Under the pieces are notes generated by a model. That model worked only from the letters and a program-made list of their open reading frames with translations, was not told where the DNA came from and made no database searches. Positions 61,440-64,000 of a stretch of 64,000 nucleotides of DNA are shown one piece after another. Source of the stretch: Pantoea nemavictus. GTDB lineage: Bacteria; Pseudomonadota; Gammaproteobacteria; Enterobacterales; Enterobacteriaceae. The position numbers and the translations under genes are program-made. The stretch spans positions 3,782,001 through 3,846,000 of the forward strand of contig NZ_JBBGZW010000001.1 of NCBI RefSeq assembly GCF_037479095.1, read 5' to 3'. Within the stretch, counting starts at the first letter, position 1; each line of letters starts with the position of its first letter.

Positions 61440-62152
61440 CAATATTGCTGCAGCAGCGAATGGTATTCCGGCTGCAAGCGATAGCGATATACCGGGCGAC
61501 CGGTGGCGCCATAGTGAATGCTGGTGAACAGGATATTAATCTGCGCCAGCCAAATCAGGTATTTACGGCAAGAGACGCGCGAAATATTCACCTCGGCCGC
61601 CAGCTCATCGGTCGAGAACTCATGACCCGGATGGGCGTCAATCCACTGACACAGCGTGCGTAGCGTCTGCGGCGTTAACCCTTTTGGCAGGCGCTTATTA
61701 TCGTGTTGCGTTGCCGGGCTGCCGTGAATCAGCAAATCAACATCGGATTGCTGATAGTAATGCTGATTGTCCATCAGCGATTTCTTCTGCCGCCAGCCGG
61801 TCAGCGCCTCTTCAAAACGCGGGAACTGGAAGGGTTTGATCAGATAATCCACCACGCCGTAGTGCAGCGAAGTTTTGATATTCTCTGCATCCGCCGCTGA
61901 CGAAATGATGATCACTTCCACCGCGCTTTGCGCCGTGCGCAATTCCGGTAACAGATCGAGACCATTCTCCTGCTGCATATAGATATCCAGCAGCACCAGA
62001 TCGACTGCGGTATCGCTATTGAACAGGATCTCCTTCGCCTGCTTCAGCGTTGAGGCGGTGCCACAACAGTGAAAGCCCTGAATCTGGCCGATATAAGCGC
62101 GATTAAGCTCGGCGACCATGGCGTCATCATCGACCACTAACACATTGATCAT
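61433..62152 (-). CDS. dcuR: DcuR response regulator
   Basis: This CitB-family regulator is the partner of DcuS. The 239-residue product has the phosphoacceptor D56 (LVLLDIYMQQENG), the switch region YLIKPFQFPRFEEAL, and a C-terminal helix-turn-helix (STDELAAEVNISRVSCRKYL) almost identical to E. coli DcuR. It overlaps dcuS by 4 bases. It likely activates the divergent antiporter-fumarase and reductase-apbE units. Confidence 0.93.
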   Translation of the reverse strand: MINVLVVDDDAMVAELNRAYIGQIQGFHCCGTASTLKQAKEILFNSDTAVDLVLLDIYMQQENGLDLLPELRTAQSAVEVIIISSAADAENIKTSLHYGVVDYLIKPFQFPRFEEALTGWRQKKSLMDNQHYYQQSDVDLLIHGSPATQHDNKRLPKGLTPQTLRTLCQWIDAHPGHEFSTDELAAEVNISRVSCRKYLIWLAQINILFTSIHYGATGRPVYRYRLQPEYHSLLQQYCQ

Positions 62153-63774
62153 GCGGATTGGTTTCCTCCATCCCAGGGAAGTTGGACTAAAAATTGGGTA
62201 AACACGCCGGGTTCTGACTCTACGCTTACGCTGCCACCGATATGCTCGGTTTGTTGCTGCAGCAAAAACAGCCCGACACCGCGGTTTTCACCTTTGGTGG
62301 AGAAGCCTTTTTCAAAAATCGTGGCGAGGCGATCGGCTTCAATGCCTGGGCCATCGTCACTCACTTCACAGGTTAACCAACCATTTTGGTAGTGCAGCAT
62401 CACGTGAATCTCGCCTTCAACCTGCTCGCTCAGCGCATCCAGCGCGTTTTCAATTAGATTGCCGATCACCGTAATCAGCGCCGCCATCTGCTCTTCATTA
62501 CCGCTGTCGGGCAGGAAGCTGGCATCGCTAATGGTCAGGCGATGGCCGCAATCCGAGGCGCGGTTGATTTTACTCAGCAAAAATCCGGCAATCACCGGCG
62601 ATTTTATTTTGTCGAGCAGGAAACCAATCTCCGTCTGGTAATTATTGGCGGTCTTGAGAATATAGCTCTCTACCTGCGTGTAGTTTTTCATATGCAGCAG
62701 GCCAAGAATCACGTGCAGCTTATTCATAAACTCGTGCGAGCGTTCACGCAGCGCATCCACGTAGTTTACCATGCCGGTCAGGCGCTGCATTAGCTGACTG
62801 ATTTCCGTTTTATCCCTGAAGGTGCAAACCGCGCCGATAATCCGGCCCTGGTTGCGCACCGGCACGGTATTGCTCAGCAGCACACGGCCATTAACATTCA
62901 GCTCCTGATCGCGCCGCGCCCGTCCGCTTTGCAGCACATCACGCAGATGATCGTTGATCACCGACGCATCATAGATGCGATCGCCGGTGATCGTGCCCAT
63001 GGAATCATTGAGCAGCGCACGCGCCGCCTGATTGACCAGCGTAACCTGGGCCTGCTCGTCCATCGCCACCACGCCCTCTTTCAGCGAGTTTAAAATCGCC
63101 TGGCGCTGTTCAAACAGCGTGGAGATCTCGTAGGGTTCGAGTCCAAACAGAATGCGCTTCAGCACGCGTACCAGCACCAGGGTGCCAATCGCCCCCGCCA
63201 GCGTACCAATAAAGATGGTCCACAGAATGCTCCAGCGGCTTTCGTTGATCTGCACGCTGACCGCATCCAGTGAGATGCCTATCGCCACCACGCCAATTTG
63301 TTGGTGCTGCGCGTTGAAGACCGGCGTGAAGACGCGCAGTGCTTTCGCCAGCGAACCTTTGTTCACCGAGACATTTTCATGGCCGCGCAGCGCGGGTTCG
63401 AGATCGTCTCCGATGAAGTGTTTGCCAATCAGTTCGGGGTTTCGATGTGAATAGCGGATGCCGTCCATGTTGGTCACGGTAATGAACAGCAAATTATTGG
63501 TTTCCTCAACCGCTTTGGCGATTGGCTGGATGCGCGTGCCATCCGGCGGATAGGTCAGCGCGCGCTGTATTTCCGGCGAGTCGGCCAGCGTGCGCGCCAC
63601 GGCCATGGCTTTATCCTCCAGCTGCGCGCGGGTGGCCGCGCCAATCTGGAAAAAATAGAACATGTGCACACTGAGCAGCACCAGCACAATTACCGCGCTG
63701 AGCATCAGGGTGACCAGCGTATTGAGCTTCATCGGCTGCTTGCGCGCCGTTATTCCTTGCTGTGGAGAAGACAT
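62149..63774 (-). CDS. dcuS: DcuS fumarate/C4-dicarboxylate sensor kinase
   Basis: This membrane sensor kinase has 541 residues. It shows two membrane segments (about 20-42 and 182-204) around a periplasmic PAS domain, a cytoplasmic PAS domain, and a kinase core with H347 (RERSHEFMNKLHVILGLL) and NLIENALDAL. The ligand residues known from E. coli DcuS are kept at R107, H110, R147 and F149. No dcuB is nearby; the DASS antiporter takes its place. Confidence 0.94.
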   Translation of the reverse strand: MSSPQQGITARKQPMKLNTLVTLMLSAVIVLVLLSVHMFYFFQIGAATRAQLEDKAMAVARTLADSPEIQRALTYPPDGTRIQPIAKAVEETNNLLFITVTNMDGIRYSHRNPELIGKHFIGDDLEPALRGHENVSVNKGSLAKALRVFTPVFNAQHQQIGVVAIGISLDAVSVQINESRWSILWTIFIGTLAGAIGTLVLVRVLKRILFGLEPYEISTLFEQRQAILNSLKEGVVAMDEQAQVTLVNQAARALLNDSMGTITGDRIYDASVINDHLRDVLQSGRARRDQELNVNGRVLLSNTVPVRNQGRIIGAVCTFRDKTEISQLMQRLTGMVNYVDALRERSHEFMNKLHVILGLLHMKNYTQVESYILKTANNYQTEIGFLLDKIKSPVIAGFLLSKINRASDCGHRLTISDASFLPDSGNEEQMAALITVIGNLIENALDALSEQVEGEIHVMLHYQNGWLTCEVSDDGPGIEADRLATIFEKGFSTKGENRGVGLFLLQQQTEHIGGSVSVESEPGVFTQFLVQLPWDGGNQSA

Positions 63775-64000
63775 GATCGCTCTCGGCGGAGAAGAGGGCG
63801 GTTATTATGACGGATAAATGCGTGCAGGTCGCGCACCAGGTAAGGTTGCCATTCATGGCGTAATACCGATCAGTTAAGCGCTGAGCGACTTTCGTTCGCC
63901 ATCGGCTGAGGCAGTTTCAGCTATGCCGTGCGGCGACCGAGCAGAGGACGCCTGGCCGCGCCCTCTGCACTCCCGGGCCCTGCGCCAGCCCGCCCCGCCG
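63775..64000. other. Intergenic end region with degraded repeat
   Basis: No gene is visible. At 63842-63860 GTTGCCATTCATGGCG is a degraded copy of the second dispersed hairpin. At 63941-63968 GCAGAGG and CCTCTGC form a 7-bp stem in very G+C-rich sequence that runs off the window. Confidence 0.4.

Overview
The window is a stretch of an enterobacterial chromosome, most likely from the Erwiniaceae (Pantoea-like). The evidence is strong protein identity with E. coli housekeeping genes and long runs of E. coli gene order (mfd...lolCDE-cobB-potDCBA-pepT-roxA-phoQP-purB-hflD-mnmA-nudJ-rluE-icd, then ldcA/emtA...ycgR-ymgE...treA, then ghrA-ycdX-ycdY). These runs are interrupted by accessory blocks. 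I see no rRNA, tRNA, CRISPR array, transposase or integrase. The family and genus assignment is inference; the gene order is directly visible.

Layout. 1-22.9 kb is conserved core: transcription-coupled repair (mfd), lipoprotein export ABC machinery (lolCDE), sirtuin deacylase (cobB), the spermidine/putrescine importer (potABCD), tripeptidase, ribosomal oxygenase, PhoPQ with a candidate PhoP autoregulatory box, purine and tRNA modification genes, and icd. 22.9-28.7 kb is a small-gene accessory zone: a two-gene gtrBA bactoprenol-glucose module between two near-identical terminator palindromes, a YbdG-like mechanosensitive channel, a CsbD/DUF883-like stress protein, a YmgB/AriR-like gene whose C-terminus is frameshifted by a 23-bp tandem duplication, and several small hypothetical or exported proteins. 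28.7-31.1 kb holds ldcA and emtA (murein recycling and lysis).

31.2-39.8 kb is an inserted sugar-catabolic locus. It has a SorC-type regulator diverging from a ribose-type ABC importer (binding protein, DUF2291 lipoprotein, ATPase, permease), a two-subunit transketolase and a glycerol-kinase-like FGGY kinase. It sits between emtA and ycgR and is flanked by copies of a dispersed intergenic hairpin repeat. Two GAATAnnTATTC palindromes precede its two transcription segments and are candidate operators. 39.9-53.7 kb returns to mixed core and accessory genes: ycgR, ymgE, a ferrioxamine-type TonB receptor with a Fur-box-like site, treA, ghrA, ycdX, ycdY, a domain-swapped family III CoA transferase, an EamA exporter, a class I amidotransferase, a SAM methyltransferase and an AldB-type aldehyde dehydrogenase.

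53.7-63.8 kb is a coherent C4-dicarboxylate module: class I fumarase, a DASS dicarboxylate antiporter, a 926-residue soluble three-domain NADH:fumarate-reductase-type flavoenzyme, its ApbE flavin transferase, and the DcuSR fumarate-sensing two-component system. The 605-bp divergent control region holds one perfect and one near-perfect FNR box. The genes together suggest uptake of malate, fumarate or tartrate in exchange for succinate, dehydration of malate to fumarate, and cytoplasmic fumarate reduction with NADH under anaerobic, fumarate-sensed control.
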